A stretch of 64,000 nt of DNA from Gimesia aquarii (GTDB taxonomy: Bacteria; Planctomycetota; Planctomycetia; Planctomycetales; Planctomycetaceae), in assembly GCF_007748195.1 (NCBI RefSeq), contig NZ_CP037920.1, positions 4,291,800-4,355,799 of the forward strand, written 5' to 3'. The notes beneath the pieces were generated by a model. That model saw only the letters and a program-made list of their open reading frames with translations. It had not been told where the DNA came from and did not search any database. Each line of letters begins with the position of its first letter. The stretch's first letter is position 1. Shown in pieces: positions 27,847 through 37,653 of the stretch. The position numbers and the translations under genes are program-made.

Positions 27847-28611
27847 CTAAGCAGCTCTGCGGACAGGCATCTGGAGAATCTGTGGTTCCGGCTCTTCACA
27901 GGCAGCCAGGAAGTTCTCGAAGACCTGCATATCCAATGCAGAAGAAGAATGATTTTGTGGATGCCATTGCACACCCACGCAGAACCAATCTTCATCTGGA
28001 ATTTCAATTGCTTCAATAACTCCGTCCGGGGCCGTCGCTGAAACAATAAACATCTTTGAAATGTAATTGACAGCCATATGATGCTGACTGTTTACTCGAA
28101 TTTCACCAGGTCCATACATTTTATCAACACGTGTGCCTGGGACAATATCAATAATATGTCTTAAGTTTGCTTCAACACCATCTCGGTGATACATAGCACC
28201 AGGAACATCCTCTGTCACATGTTGATGCAATGTCCCCCCACAGAGCACGTTCATCAATTGCATTCCAGAACCGATTGCCAATAGAGGTAATTTCATTTCC
28301 ATAGCGATGGTACAAATTCTGCGATCGAAATCTTCACGACGAAGTGGCATAGCACGTGAAGCAGGGTGCTTTTCAAACCCCAGTCGAATCGGGTCCAGAT
28401 CTAAAGCACAGCCAGAAAGAACCAGACCATCAAGCTGGTTCAAGAATTGTTTTAAATCATCATCGTCAGACAAAGGCGGAATCATCATGGGAATTCCGCC
28501 AGCATTTGTGATCGAATCATAATAGCCGGTGTAAAACCAGCTGATTGCCTGGGCTTCTTTTTGTTCGGGGCGAAAGTCTCCAGTGATTCCGATTAAAGGT
28601 TTTTTAGACAT
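27847..28611 (-). CDS. class I glutamine amidotransferase-like (peptidase C26/PuuD-like) protein, catalytic residues lost
   Basis: The fold matches gamma-glutamyl-GABA hydrolases: 'KPLIGITGDFRPEQ', 'GGIPMMIPPLSDDD', 'LDGLVLSGCALDLDP', and 'CVGVQWHPQNHS' near the end. The nucleophile elbow, normally Cys in an L-G-I-C-R-G-x-Q context, reads 'LAIGSGMQLMNVLCGGTL', with Gly114 in place of Cys. The triad Glu in the usual QWHPE is Gln219, while His217 is kept. The protein is therefore probably not a hydrolase of the normal kind. The start is the ATG at 28611 with GAAGG 9 bases upstream; an ATG at 28620 touches that site and is less likely. Length 254 residues. It is monocistronic and ends in a strong terminator. 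Confidence 0.85.
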   Translation of the reverse strand: MSKKPLIGITGDFRPEQKEAQAISWFYTGYYDSITNAGGIPMMIPPLSDDDDLKQFLNQLDGLVLSGCALDLDPIRLGFEKHPASRAMPLRREDFDRRICTIAMEMKLPLLAIGSGMQLMNVLCGGTLHQHVTEDVPGAMYHRDGVEANLRHIIDIVPGTRVDKMYGPGEIRVNSQHHMAVNYISKMFIVSATAPDGVIEAIEIPDEDWFCVGVQWHPQNHSSSALDMQVFENFLAACEEPEPQILQMPVRRAA

Positions 28612-28620
28612 TGGTTCCAT

Positions 28621-29573
28621 CCTTCACTTCTATGCACATCCTGTGCGGTAAATATTTCCATGGAGACAACGGAAAGTCCCCATTCAAAAAAACCGGAGGA
28701 AGCGAATGACGTAGAATCGCAAAGAAGTGCGTTCGAGCGGATGAAAATCCCCCCATCGAACGAATAGAAAAATAGAATCCATTCTCTCTTCTAGCGGTCC
28801 GTTCCTTCGGTCCGATTGTCACTGAATCATACCAGTAACCTCAAATGTTTGTTGATTCAATCATTTCAAATCATTTGAGTGAGCGAATCTTAGTAACCTC
28901 AAATCAGGCTGTCCAGCGAATCGATTATTTTGAGCGAATATTTTCCCATTGTCGATTTCGACCACCATATCTTGTGTCAGGTTGACCTGGATGAATTTCA
29001 TTTTGATGGTTCATCAAAAAAATTCTAGATAATGGTTTCGATGAGTAGTCGGAAATCGCAGAAAATAATATGGAATTGACCATATATTGACTTCATGGGA
29101 AATATCGTTTTGTGTGAATTAATCCTAAAAAATGAGGCATTTATGTTTAGCTTGACCCTATGGCGACGCAACTTAAACTGCGCAATCTGCGTCGCGCGCG
29201 TGGAAAAGATTTCTGGGTAGTGCATAAATCTATCCGTGTGATTCTTATCACTACAAAATCAGTCAGACAATTGAAAATTTGGAAGGAATCATACGATTTA
29301 GTAGTCATAGATTCTCAATATTCAGCTGCTATCAAACGTTATCATTCCTGTCTGATAAGTATTTGACAACAGATGAACTGGTTTTCGAATCACATTCACA
29401 ACATATTACCCTTGAAGTTACTATCCACACATAAATGTCTTCCGTAATTAAAAGAAAATGAATCAATCAAGAACAAAATCGAATTCTAGTAGATATCACC
29501 TCAATAAGAGAGATGAAAAATTGACCCTACAAAAATAATTCTGATCGTGGAATCATATTGAGACATAAATCAA
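28621..29573. other. 953-base gene-free region
   Basis: No frame here has a ribosome-binding site, family motif or sensible composition; three short frames (around 28604-28822, 29025-29225, 29160-29366) overlap one another on both strands and are rejected. The region is AT-rich, holds a 13-bp direct repeat (28834 and 28892) and a short palindrome around CAAATCATTTG, and separates a minus-strand gene from the end of another minus-strand gene. It could hold the promoter of the GATase-like gene and possibly an unrecognised RNA. Confidence 0.5.
28834..28904. repeat. 13-bp direct repeat flanking a palindrome
   Basis: AGTAACCTCAAAT occurs at 28834-28846 and again at 28892-28904, 58 bases apart. 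Between them lies CAAATCATTTG, an odd palindrome that shares the CAAAT core. This could be a regulatory site for a dimeric protein upstream of the GATase-like gene, about 230-290 bases from its start. Confidence 0.4.
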
Positions 29574-30788
29574 TCAAGCCGTCTCGATGGCTTCGGTTTT
29601 TGATTCCGTTTTTGAGGTCAGAGAAGGTAATAGCACCGCACCGATCGTCGCCAGGATAAGACAAGGGATAATGGCATGAAACGCTTTATGGGGAATCCCC
29701 AACGCCACAAAATGACTCGTAATCTTTGCTTGAATCATACCGCCTCCCCCCCAGGCCATTCCCATTGTAATTGCTGATGCCACACCGCCTCCCTTAGGAA
29801 ACAGTTGATGGGAATAGGAAACCATCGCCGGACTGGTCCCCCATAAAATCAGACCACTGGGAATTAAGAGCAGGGTCATCAACCAGGTAGGACAACCTTC
29901 CCAGCCAAGTACAAACATCAAGGGAATCCCCAACAGCGGACATCCTATCATGAAGGCTTTTTCATGCCCCGACTTGAAACGAAACGCCATTAACAGCATT
30001 CCTGCGCTGGCAGAAAACAGGAACACTGATTGGACCATGCCGATCTCAAATGCCGACGCATCATGATTTTTGAGTATGAATGAAATCAACTTATCCATCG
30101 CCATGTTCGGCACCAGGCGTAAAGAACAAACCATGAACAAAAACAGTGCTAACAAGACTCTCCCCTCCAGCATCTGGGAGAGAGACTGTGCGGGTGCTTT
30201 GCGATCTCGCTCGAAAAGTTCCGCTGGCGGCTTTCCCAATTGATACAGGAATAGTATCAGACCAGAATATAGTGGCGCGAGTATCCAGACACTGGCTAGA
30301 CCCCATATCGAAACAATAGAACCACAGATAATGGGCCCTAGAGCCAGTCCCATCGCTCCCCCAAACATAAACAGTGAGAGACTGCGGGTGCGACGTTCTG
30401 GAATTAATGAACCTGCTACAACCGCTGCTTCAGGATGAAAGGAACCGATTCCAATTCCTCCCAGCAAAAGTGCGACACATAACACAAACACACTGTTTGC
30501 TGGCCCCACCATAGGCATCATAACAGCACCCAAAACAGGCCCGATCCACAAGATGGATTTAATGGGATAACGATCACGAATGTATCCAAATACAGGTTGC
30601 GCTAAAGAGGAGGCTAATGCATGAATTGTTAAGACAATGAACAGTGAATTTTCTGTTAAGGAATGCACCCGTTCCAGCTCACCCCACAAAGGTCCCACGA
30701 CGATTGCTGATGCGTCAACAATGATATGCGTGAGTGTGAGACAAATCAGACAACGATAGGCGTGAGACATTTTCAGTGATATTTTCAA
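29574..30788 (-). CDS. MFS transporter, fosmidomycin-resistance (Fsr)-like
   Basis: A 404-residue membrane protein with about twelve helices, cytoplasmic membrane. 'LTHIIVDASAIVVGPLWGEL' in the first helix, 'FGYIRDRYPIKSILWIG' (the MFS loop 2-3 signature), and 'GGIGIGSFHPEAAVVAGSLIPERR' are close to the Fsr group, in which the F-H-P-E stretch is characteristic. Substrate unknown; efflux is inferred from the family. The gene lies in a gene-poor stretch, transcribed away from the divergent tsaE gene, with about 160 bases between the starts. Confidence 0.85.
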   Translation of the reverse strand: MKISLKMSHAYRCLICLTLTHIIVDASAIVVGPLWGELERVHSLTENSLFIVLTIHALASSLAQPVFGYIRDRYPIKSILWIGPVLGAVMMPMVGPANSVFVLCVALLLGGIGIGSFHPEAAVVAGSLIPERRTRSLSLFMFGGAMGLALGPIICGSIVSIWGLASVWILAPLYSGLILFLYQLGKPPAELFERDRKAPAQSLSQMLEGRVLLALFLFMVCSLRLVPNMAMDKLISFILKNHDASAFEIGMVQSVFLFSASAGMLLMAFRFKSGHEKAFMIGCPLLGIPLMFVLGWEGCPTWLMTLLLIPSGLILWGTSPAMVSYSHQLFPKGGGVASAITMGMAWGGGGMIQAKITSHFVALGIPHKAFHAIIPCLILATIGAVLLPSLTSKTESKTEAIETA

Positions 30789-30948
30789 GGCGGGAATTCA
30801 GAAACAGATGAGGCTTCATTCTACAGGACGAGACAGTAAAATGGGAATCAGGTTCATGGAACTCTCTGATTCTTTTTGAGACATTTTCAGATTTTGACTT
30901 GTATTGTGATTTCTCCCTGAAAAAGCTATATCTGCACTCTCATATGAT

Positions 30949-31476
30949 TTGAACGTCAATAAATTCACGAAAGACTTTTTGTTGAACACAACTGCAGAGT
31001 GGATCTTTAAATCAGCAAGCGAATCTGAGACCCAACGTCTGGGAGTCATGCTCGCAAAGCAACTGGAACCGGGTGCGGTGATCGCCTTAAATGGCAACCT
31101 GGGCGCAGGCAAAACACGCCTGGTACAAGCGATTGCTACAGCTCTGGGAGTCAATCCCAATGAAGTAAACAGCCCCACATTTGTTCTGATTCAGGAATAT
31201 CAAGGGGAGCTGCCGCTCTACCACTTCGATACGTATCGTTTGAAAGATACTGATGAATTTTTAGAATTGGGAGCAGATGATCTCCTGTATGCAGATGGGG
31301 TTTGTCTGATCGAATGGGCCGATAAAGTTGCTGAGGTCTTGCCCCGTGATCTTATTCAAATCAAAATTGAACATACATCGGAAACAGCACGAACGTTTTA
31401 TTTCCAGGGGCAGGGGCCGCGTTCAGTCAAAATTGTAACCGCATTGCAACAAGCGAACGATTCCCCAACCGAGTAA
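30949..31476 (+). CDS. tsaE: tRNA threonylcarbamoyladenosine biosynthesis ATPase TsaE
   Basis: TsaE is the ATPase that works with TsaB and TsaD to make the t6A modification at position 37 of ANN-decoding tRNAs. The P-loop 'LNGNLGAGKTRLVQ' (Lys55), 'VNSPTFVLIQEY', 'LYHFDTYRL' and 'LIEWADKV' are the family signatures. Length is 175 residues from the TTG at 30949; typical members have about 150-160, so a later start is possible but no in-frame ATG with a ribosome-binding site was found. It is 20 bases upstream of an SDR gene and probably cotranscribed. tsaB and tsaD are not in the window. Confidence 0.92.
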   Translation: MNVNKFTKDFLLNTTAEWIFKSASESETQRLGVMLAKQLEPGAVIALNGNLGAGKTRLVQAIATALGVNPNEVNSPTFVLIQEYQGELPLYHFDTYRLKDTDEFLELGADDLLYADGVCLIEWADKVAEVLPRDLIQIKIEHTSETARTFYFQGQGPRSVKIVTALQQANDSPTE

Positions 31477-31496
31477 ATATTCTAATCTGAGGCAAG

Positions 31497-32510
31497 ATGC
31501 CAGTTATGATTGTAGAATCTCAAGAAAAGCTGTTAGTCACTGGCGGCACAGGGCTTGTTGGCAGTAGTGTCATTCAACGCGCTCGTACTGCAGGTATTAC
31601 AACTGTCGCACTCGTTCGTTCCGCATCAAAAGCTTCATATCTTAAAGAGGTGGGTGCAGAAGTGATTGAAGCGGATCTCACAGACAAAAAATCGCTGGAC
31701 GATATACTTCGTGGTGTGACGATTGTCGTCCATACTGCTGCTAAAGTTGGTGACTGGGGCAGTATTGATGAATACCGCAAAACAAATGTTGTCGGATTCG
31801 GGCATTTATTGTCTGCACTTCAAGAACAAAGTCTCATCAAACATTTGATTCATATCAGTTCGCTGGGAGTTTACGAGGCGCGCGATCATTACGGCACAGA
31901 TGAGACAGAACCTCCGCATGCATCTGGCATCGATGCCTACACTCTCAGCAAGATCGAATCAGAAGAACTTCTAAAACAACAATCCATCCCGTTCACGATA
32001 TTACGACCCGGCTTTATCTATGGCCCGCGTGACCGTACTGTATTACCTCGCATCTTAGAGCGTTTGAAATCAGGGCAGTTTGCTTATCTCGGTTCACCCG
32101 AGCAATTAATGAACAATACATACGTAGAACATCTGGTAGATGCTATTTTTCTGGCATTCTCAAACGAAGATGCGATAGGTCAAACATATAACATCACAGA
32201 TGTAACACTGGCCAGCAAACGAGAATTTATCTCCACCATTGCAAGACTGGCTGAATATAAAGAGCCGAACAAAGTCGTTCCACTCCCGGTTGCACGCAAT
32301 CTGGCTCGGATTCTGGAACGTCTCTGGAGATTCTTAGGCAAAAAACAGGCACCGATTCTCTCTCAAGCTCGGATTAAATTCCTGGGTCTGAACCTCGATT
32401 TCAGCACACAAAAAGCACAATCCGAACTGAACTACCATCCCAGTAAAACCTTTCAGGAAGCAATAAAAGAGACGATTGACTGGTTTCACCAAAATCAAAA
32501 AATCCCCTAA
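31497..32510 (+). CDS. NAD-dependent epimerase/dehydratase (extended SDR)
   Basis: A Rossmann enzyme of the extended short-chain dehydrogenase family. The NAD-binding motif is 'VTGGTGLVGSSVIQRA' and the acidic residue after the second strand is followed by 'VRSASKASYLKEVGAEVIEADLTD'. The catalytic pair is 'YTLSKIESE' (Tyr-x-x-x-Lys), and Ser is in 'HISSLGVYE'. 'ILRPGFIYGPRD' is typical of this group, and the C-terminal part resembles 3-beta-hydroxysteroid dehydrogenase-like sugar or lipid epimerases. Substrate not predictable. It lies directly after tsaE and 680 bases before dnaE. A link to the hopanoid gene shc 6 kb downstream is conceivable but not supported by context. Confidence 0.85.
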   Translation: MPVMIVESQEKLLVTGGTGLVGSSVIQRARTAGITTVALVRSASKASYLKEVGAEVIEADLTDKKSLDDILRGVTIVVHTAAKVGDWGSIDEYRKTNVVGFGHLLSALQEQSLIKHLIHISSLGVYEARDHYGTDETEPPHASGIDAYTLSKIESEELLKQQSIPFTILRPGFIYGPRDRTVLPRILERLKSGQFAYLGSPEQLMNNTYVEHLVDAIFLAFSNEDAIGQTYNITDVTLASKREFISTIARLAEYKEPNKVVPLPVARNLARILERLWRFLGKKQAPILSQARIKFLGLNLDFSTQKAQSELNYHPSKTFQEAIKETIDWFHQNQKIP

Positions 32511-32602
32511 TCGACTTGAATCTGATGAAGTCTGATGAAGTCTATATGAATTAACGATCCCATCAAAACGGAAGCCTAAAAGGCATTTGACCCCGATCAC
32601 TT

Positions 32603-32914
32603 GTGGTGGATACAATACCAGATATGGAAAGTGAAACTACTCCACAACAAGCGCGAACTCAATTTGAACAGCAGGCAGCGCCCCCAAAGCGGTCATGGCG
32701 ACGTTATCTGATCAGTTCACTGATTCAAGTAACGATCTTGTTAACACTGTATGTGCTTTCCATCGGGCCTTTCTTCTGGCAATGGTTCGCTTCATATAAC
32801 TCAATGGGTTCTCCTTTCTTCGCTGCATTCTACATGCCCCTTTTGTTTGTCTGTGAATATGTGCCCCCGATTTCTGATGGGGTAAACTGGTATATCAATC
32901 TCTGGATTGGTTGA
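32603..32914 (+). CDS. small membrane protein
   Basis: A 103-residue protein starting at GTG 32603 or at the ATG at 32624 (96 residues); neither has a strong ribosome-binding site. Residues about 35-58 (YLISSLIQVTILLTLYVLSI) and 62-90 form two hydrophobic segments, which suggests a two-helix membrane protein with a polar N-terminus containing 'TPQQARTQFEQQ'. No family recognised. It sits between the SDR gene and dnaE on the same strand. A 10-base tandem duplicate (TCTGATGAAG twice) lies at 32521-32541 just upstream of it. Confidence 0.55.
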   Translation: MVDTIPDMESETTPQQARTQFEQQAAPPKRSWRRYLISSLIQVTILLTLYVLSIGPFFWQWFASYNSMGSPFFAAFYMPLLFVCEYVPPISDGVNWYINLWIG

Positions 32915-33190
32915 TTCCAGACTCTTCGACCCCACCGTAACCAAAACGGCTTTTTTGGATTCAAGCTCGCGTTGAAAGAGTTTCATCTCTGATCCGACAT
33001 CAATCATCACACATATCAAAAACAAAAATCTCAAAGTGACTGGGTTGATTGACAAATGAGATAATCCAAATACACTCATTAGTAGGGAAGCTGATGAAGA
33101 ATTCTCTCCAGCTTCCAATATCAAAATCTCTCACAGCTCAAGCTGATTACTGCCTGGATGGCATCCAAATAGACGGGAGCACGGAATACT

Positions 33191-36100
33191 ATGAGCGACC
33201 CACGCCCTTTTGCTCATTTGCATTGTCATACGCACTTTAGCATGCTGGATGGCGCCAGCCGCATACCGGAAATGGTAAGCAAAGTCAAAGAAGCCGGTAT
33301 GAATTCGCTTGCGATCACAGATCATGGCAATTTATACGGAGCCATGGACTTTTATCAGCAATGCCGCAGTCAGGAAATCAACCCCATCTTAGGGTTGGAA
33401 GCTTACATTGCACCGCGCAGCCGCTTTGAAAAAGGGGCCTCGCGAATGAAGGAAGCCAGCTTTCATCTGACATTGCTGGCACAAAACCGTAAGGGATTCG
33501 AAAATCTGATCAAGCTCTCTTCCACCTCCTATCTCGAAGGCTTTTATTATAAACCTCGCATCGATAAGGAAATCCTGGAAGCACATAGCGAAGGTCTGAT
33601 TCTGCTTACGGGGTGTGCAGCCGGTGAACTATCGCACCATATTCTTGGTGAAGATTGGGAAGAGGCGGAAAAGCTATGCGCCTGGTATGAGAAAGTATTT
33701 GGTGACCGCGTTTATATGGAAATTCAGAATGCGGGTCTGGAAATTCAAAGACAGTGCCTGGAAGGAACCGTCGATCTGGCCAATAAAATGGGCCTGCCCT
33801 TAGTCGCTTCTAATGATGCCCATTACGTAGATCAAAAGGATGCTTTCGCGCAAGATGTGCTTTTGTGTGTCAGCACGCGTTCTGTCGTCAGCGATGAAAA
33901 ACGAATGAAAATGACTGGCGATCAATTTTTCGTCCGTACTCAGGATGAAATGTATGACGCATTTCCAGGTTTGGAACACGCGGTCGCACGCACTCAGGAA
34001 CTGGCTGATCGAGTCGACATTCAGATGTCTGACAAAAAGTACTATCCGGTCTTTCAACCACCTGACGAAATGACTGACACACAATACTTGCGAAAACTGT
34101 GTGAAGAACGCTTACCATTAAAATATGGTGATGAGCTGACGCAGGAACATTGGGATCGCCTCGACCTCGAATTAGGCGTGATCGAACAAATGGGCTACGA
34201 CAGTTACTTTCTAATTGTATGGGATTTCGTGCAATTTGCAGAAAGTGAAAAAATCCCTTGTACTGCGCGTGGTTCAGCCTGTGGTGCGATTGTGGCATAC
34301 CTGCTGGGTATGTCACAAGTCTGCCCTCTGAAATATGACTTGCTGTTTGAACGATTCCTTGATCCCAGTCGAAGCGAGCCACCAGATATCGACATCGATT
34401 TCTGCCGTGACCGACGCCAGTTGGTCATCGATTATACGAAGCAGAAATACGGCGAGCACAGTGTAGCGCAAATTGGAACATTTGGTACGCTCAAAGCAAA
34501 AGCCGCCATTCGAGATGTAGGCCGCGCGCTGGGAGTTCCACTGGCGCGTGTCAATGAAATTGCAAAAATGATTCCGGAAACACTGGGAATCAAACTCAAA
34601 GATGCACTGAAGGAAAGTCCTGATCTGCAAGCCGCCTATGATCAGGACCCAGATATTAAACAGCTGCTGGATCTGGCTATGCAACTTGAGGGGTTGAGCC
34701 GTAGTGCCGGTACGCATGCCGCGGGAGTCGTAGTCGCCGATTTACCACTGTCCGAAGTAGTTCCACTCCAAATGATCACCGGGAAGACTGATATCATTAC
34801 TCAGTGGGATGGCCCCACCGTGGAATCAGTGGGCCTGCTCAAAATGGACTTCCTGGGGTTACGCAACCTGACGATCCTCGACAAAGCCGTTCAAAACGTC
34901 AAAAAACATTGCAACATCGACATTGATCCACACAAACTTCCGCTGGATGATAAAAAAACATTCGCGTTATTACAGCGGGGAGAAACCAAAGGTATCTTCC
35001 AGTTGGAAAGTGGCGGCATGCGCGACTTGCTGACAAAAATGAAGCCGGACAAGTTCGAAGACATTATTGCTACTTCTGCCTTGTATCGCCCCGGTCCGCT
35101 GGAAGGGGGCATGGTGATGCAATATGTTGATGTCAAGAATGACCGCATTCCGATTCCGAAAGTACATCCTGTTGTAGATGAAATTCTCAATGAAACCTAC
35201 GGTGTGATGGTTTACCAGGAACAGGTCATGCGGATCCTGAACCGAGTCGGGGGAATCGAACTTTCTGCTGCGTATCGTTGTATTAAAGCGATTAGCAAGA
35301 AAAAACTAAAAACCATCGCCGAATTCAAAGACCAGTACATTAGCGGCGCCAAAGAACGAGGAGTCGATGAACAACTGGCGGTCGATCTGTTTGACATGAT
35401 CGAAAAATTTGCCGGCTATGGATTTAACAAATCACATTCGACCGCTTATGGAGGCGTGGCCTATGCAACCGCTTACCTCAAAGCACATTATCCGAAGGAG
35501 TTCATGGCTGCATTGCTTTCATGTGGTATGGAGAGCCATGAACGGATCAACGAACATGTCGATGATTGCCGTCGCATGAAACTTGAAGTATTGCCGCCTG
35601 ATATTAATCGATCTGATGTCGAATTTAGTGTGGATGGTGAAAAAATTCGCTTTGGCATGGGTGCGATCAAAGGCGTTGGCGAACAAGCTCTGGAAGAGGT
35701 TGTTAAAGAAAGAGAAGAAAACGGACCTTTCACAAGTATTTTTAATCTCTGTGAACGCGTTGATCCTAAAACACTAAATAAAAGTATGCTTGAAATTCTG
35801 ATCAAAGCGGGCGCACTCGACAGTCTGGGAGGCCATCAGGCTCAGTTGATGCTTACAGTCGAACGCGCTGTGCAATCAGCGATCAATATTCACCGTGATC
35901 GGGCCCGCGGACAAAAGAGTCTGTTTGATGATGATCCTGTCGATGATGAAGTTGAATCCAGTGATAACGCATTACTACCAGAAGCGGAAGAGTGGCCGCG
36001 AGCCCAGAAACTGGCCGCAGAAAAAGAAGTTTTCGGTTTTTACCTTACATCACATCCATTGGCTGAGGTGGGAGATACCCTTACCAAATATGCACAACAT

Positions 36101-36706
36101 AAGACCAATGAACTGTCTGAAATGGAAGATCGCGAAGAAGTCATCTTAGCAGGTATGATTTCTTCGATTAAAAATGCGGCCACCAAAAAAGCCAGCAAGA
36201 ACGGTCATACACGTTATGTTAACTTTGACTTGGAAGACCCCCATGGTTTAGTACGTTGCATCATGTGGCCAGAACAATTTGCCCGCGTGGGCGAAAAGGT
36301 CAAACTGGAAGAGATGGTAATCATCAAAGGGAAAATTGATAAACGAGGCAGAGAGCCCAATGTGGTTGTCGATCAGCTCTTTACTTTGAATGATGCCCGA
36401 AAACAGTTTACAGACCGCTTGGCGATTAACTTCAAACGAGGCGTCCATACCCGCCAGGATATGGTCAATGTGCACGATATTTTATCTCAATTTCCTGGCC
36501 AGACTGAAGTCATTCTGGTAGTCGACTCCGTCGATCAGGAAAAATCAGACACACAGTTACGCTACGTCTTGAATCCTCCCGGAAATCTACGTGTTTCCTG
36601 TAGTCAGGAGTTTGAATCGCAGCTCTCAGCCGTGATTGGAGAGAGCCACATTCACTTCCATACAACAAACAAGAAAAAAAGCATGAATGGAAGTATTGGC
36701 CGGTAG
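33191..36706 (+). CDS. dnaE: DNA polymerase III subunit alpha
   Basis: The replicative polymerase of the chromosome. The N-terminal PHP domain keeps the metal-binding residues: 'AHLHCHTHFSMLDGASR', 'AITDHGNLYGAMDFY' and 'SNDAHYVDQ', unlike the degenerate E. coli PHP, so this PHP domain may be active. The palm signature 'PPDIDIDFCRDRR' holds Asp399, Asp401 and Asp403. Helix-hairpin-helix and OB domains occupy the C-terminus ('EVILAGMISSIKNAATKKASK'). At 1171 residues this is normal for DnaE1-type enzymes. The start is the ATG at 33191. No other replisome genes are nearby. Confidence 0.97.
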   Translation: MSDPRPFAHLHCHTHFSMLDGASRIPEMVSKVKEAGMNSLAITDHGNLYGAMDFYQQCRSQEINPILGLEAYIAPRSRFEKGASRMKEASFHLTLLAQNRKGFENLIKLSSTSYLEGFYYKPRIDKEILEAHSEGLILLTGCAAGELSHHILGEDWEEAEKLCAWYEKVFGDRVYMEIQNAGLEIQRQCLEGTVDLANKMGLPLVASNDAHYVDQKDAFAQDVLLCVSTRSVVSDEKRMKMTGDQFFVRTQDEMYDAFPGLEHAVARTQELADRVDIQMSDKKYYPVFQPPDEMTDTQYLRKLCEERLPLKYGDELTQEHWDRLDLELGVIEQMGYDSYFLIVWDFVQFAESEKIPCTARGSACGAIVAYLLGMSQVCPLKYDLLFERFLDPSRSEPPDIDIDFCRDRRQLVIDYTKQKYGEHSVAQIGTFGTLKAKAAIRDVGRALGVPLARVNEIAKMIPETLGIKLKDALKESPDLQAAYDQDPDIKQLLDLAMQLEGLSRSAGTHAAGVVVADLPLSEVVPLQMITGKTDIITQWDGPTVESVGLLKMDFLGLRNLTILDKAVQNVKKHCNIDIDPHKLPLDDKKTFALLQRGETKGIFQLESGGMRDLLTKMKPDKFEDIIATSALYRPGPLEGGMVMQYVDVKNDRIPIPKVHPVVDEILNETYGVMVYQEQVMRILNRVGGIELSAAYRCIKAISKKKLKTIAEFKDQYISGAKERGVDEQLAVDLFDMIEKFAGYGFNKSHSTAYGGVAYATAYLKAHYPKEFMAALLSCGMESHERINEHVDDCRRMKLEVLPPDINRSDVEFSVDGEKIRFGMGAIKGVGEQALEEVVKEREENGPFTSIFNLCERVDPKTLNKSMLEILIKAGALDSLGGHQAQLMLTVERAVQSAINIHRDRARGQKSLFDDDPVDDEVESSDNALLPEAEEWPRAQKLAAEKEVFGFYLTSHPLAEVGDTLTKYAQHKTNELSEMEDREEVILAGMISSIKNAATKKASKNGHTRYVNFDLEDPHGLVRCIMWPEQFARVGEKVKLEEMVIIKGKIDKRGREPNVVVDQLFTLNDARKQFTDRLAINFKRGVHTRQDMVNVHDILSQFPGQTEVILVVDSVDQEKSDTQLRYVLNPPGNLRVSCSQEFESQLSAVIGESHIHFHTTNKKKSMNGSIGR

Positions 36707-36839
36707 CTCTTTTGCAGCGACATTCCTAAATAAACTGCCAGATCCCTGATTTTTTGCGGAATCCAACTGTTCTTACAAGCCGAATATAAGATATAGTTAT
36801 ATTGTTGTTTGGTGAACAGAACCTAACAGGACGTTTGGA

Positions 36840-37436
36840 ATGAGAAAAACTGGTATCATATTCGTAATTTTGATGGGAATCTCCATGTTGATCCTGTCAA
36901 AAACGCGGAATTCTGATCAGAACCGGTCTAAGAAAAGCTTGCGTGCTGCTCAGCTCACATTGCAACAGATTCCCGCGCGCATCAAATCCCGTCCATCAGT
37001 GGCTCGCACAGTCACATCAACCAAAACTGATACATCACCTGCTTTAGATGAGACAGTTCCATCTGCTTCTTTTCAAGGTTTATCAACAGACGAAATCCTT
37101 GCCAAACTCGTAGGTCAATGGGAACAAACGAAGAGCAATAGCAAACGGATTCTCACAATCAAAGAAAATGGGGCTGCGACAATGGTGATTCAACCTCAGG
37201 GAATCTGGAAAACGATCCTGGGGAATCAAATTACTATTGATATCGAATGGAGCCTCAACGAGGGCACTCTGACGTTACGCACTGTCGGTGGAAAACCGGA
37301 AAATAAGCTGGAATATATCAATCAAGTCTGGGGAGATAAATTTACCCGGAAAATTCATTCGATTGAAGATAAAATGTTCACTCTTCGAGATGACGAAGGT
37401 GATGTCAGCCAGAAATGGGTCAGAACTTCATACTGA
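36840..37436 (+). CDS. exported/membrane-anchored hypothetical protein
   Basis: A 198-residue protein with a hydrophobic N-terminus (GIIFVILMGISMLILS), which is a signal anchor or uncleaved signal. A basic, Ser/Thr-rich linker of about 60 residues follows. The C-terminal ~105 residues, beginning 'ILAKLVGQWEQTKSNSKRILTIKENGAATMV', have the beta-rich layout of small lipocalin-like secreted domains of planctomycetes; 'GQWE' and 'KENGAATM' are typical of that type. No catalytic motif. It follows dnaE by 133 bases. Function unknown. Confidence 0.65.
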   Translation: MRKTGIIFVILMGISMLILSKTRNSDQNRSKKSLRAAQLTLQQIPARIKSRPSVARTVTSTKTDTSPALDETVPSASFQGLSTDEILAKLVGQWEQTKSNSKRILTIKENGAATMVIQPQGIWKTILGNQITIDIEWSLNEGTLTLRTVGGKPENKLEYINQVWGDKFTRKIHSIEDKMFTLRDDEGDVSQKWVRTSY

Positions 37437-37653
37437 GCCAATATAGACAATTCCCGTACACCGCTCCAATTCCAGCCGCCCGACTCACTTGTACTCTCCC
37501 CCATTTCGCCTATCATAGTGGCAATACGTGTCCTAAACACGGTATGCATTCTGATGTACCCACTGGATATGTTAATATGGATTCAACTTCGTATCACTAA
37601 AAATCGTGTGGAACCACACGGCTGATAATAAATTGCTTCTCCTACTTCGAAAG

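Noticed and set aside
28604-29366. Three short frames in the gene-free region
   Set aside because: They overlap one another on both strands, start without ribosome-binding sites and have no recognisable domains.
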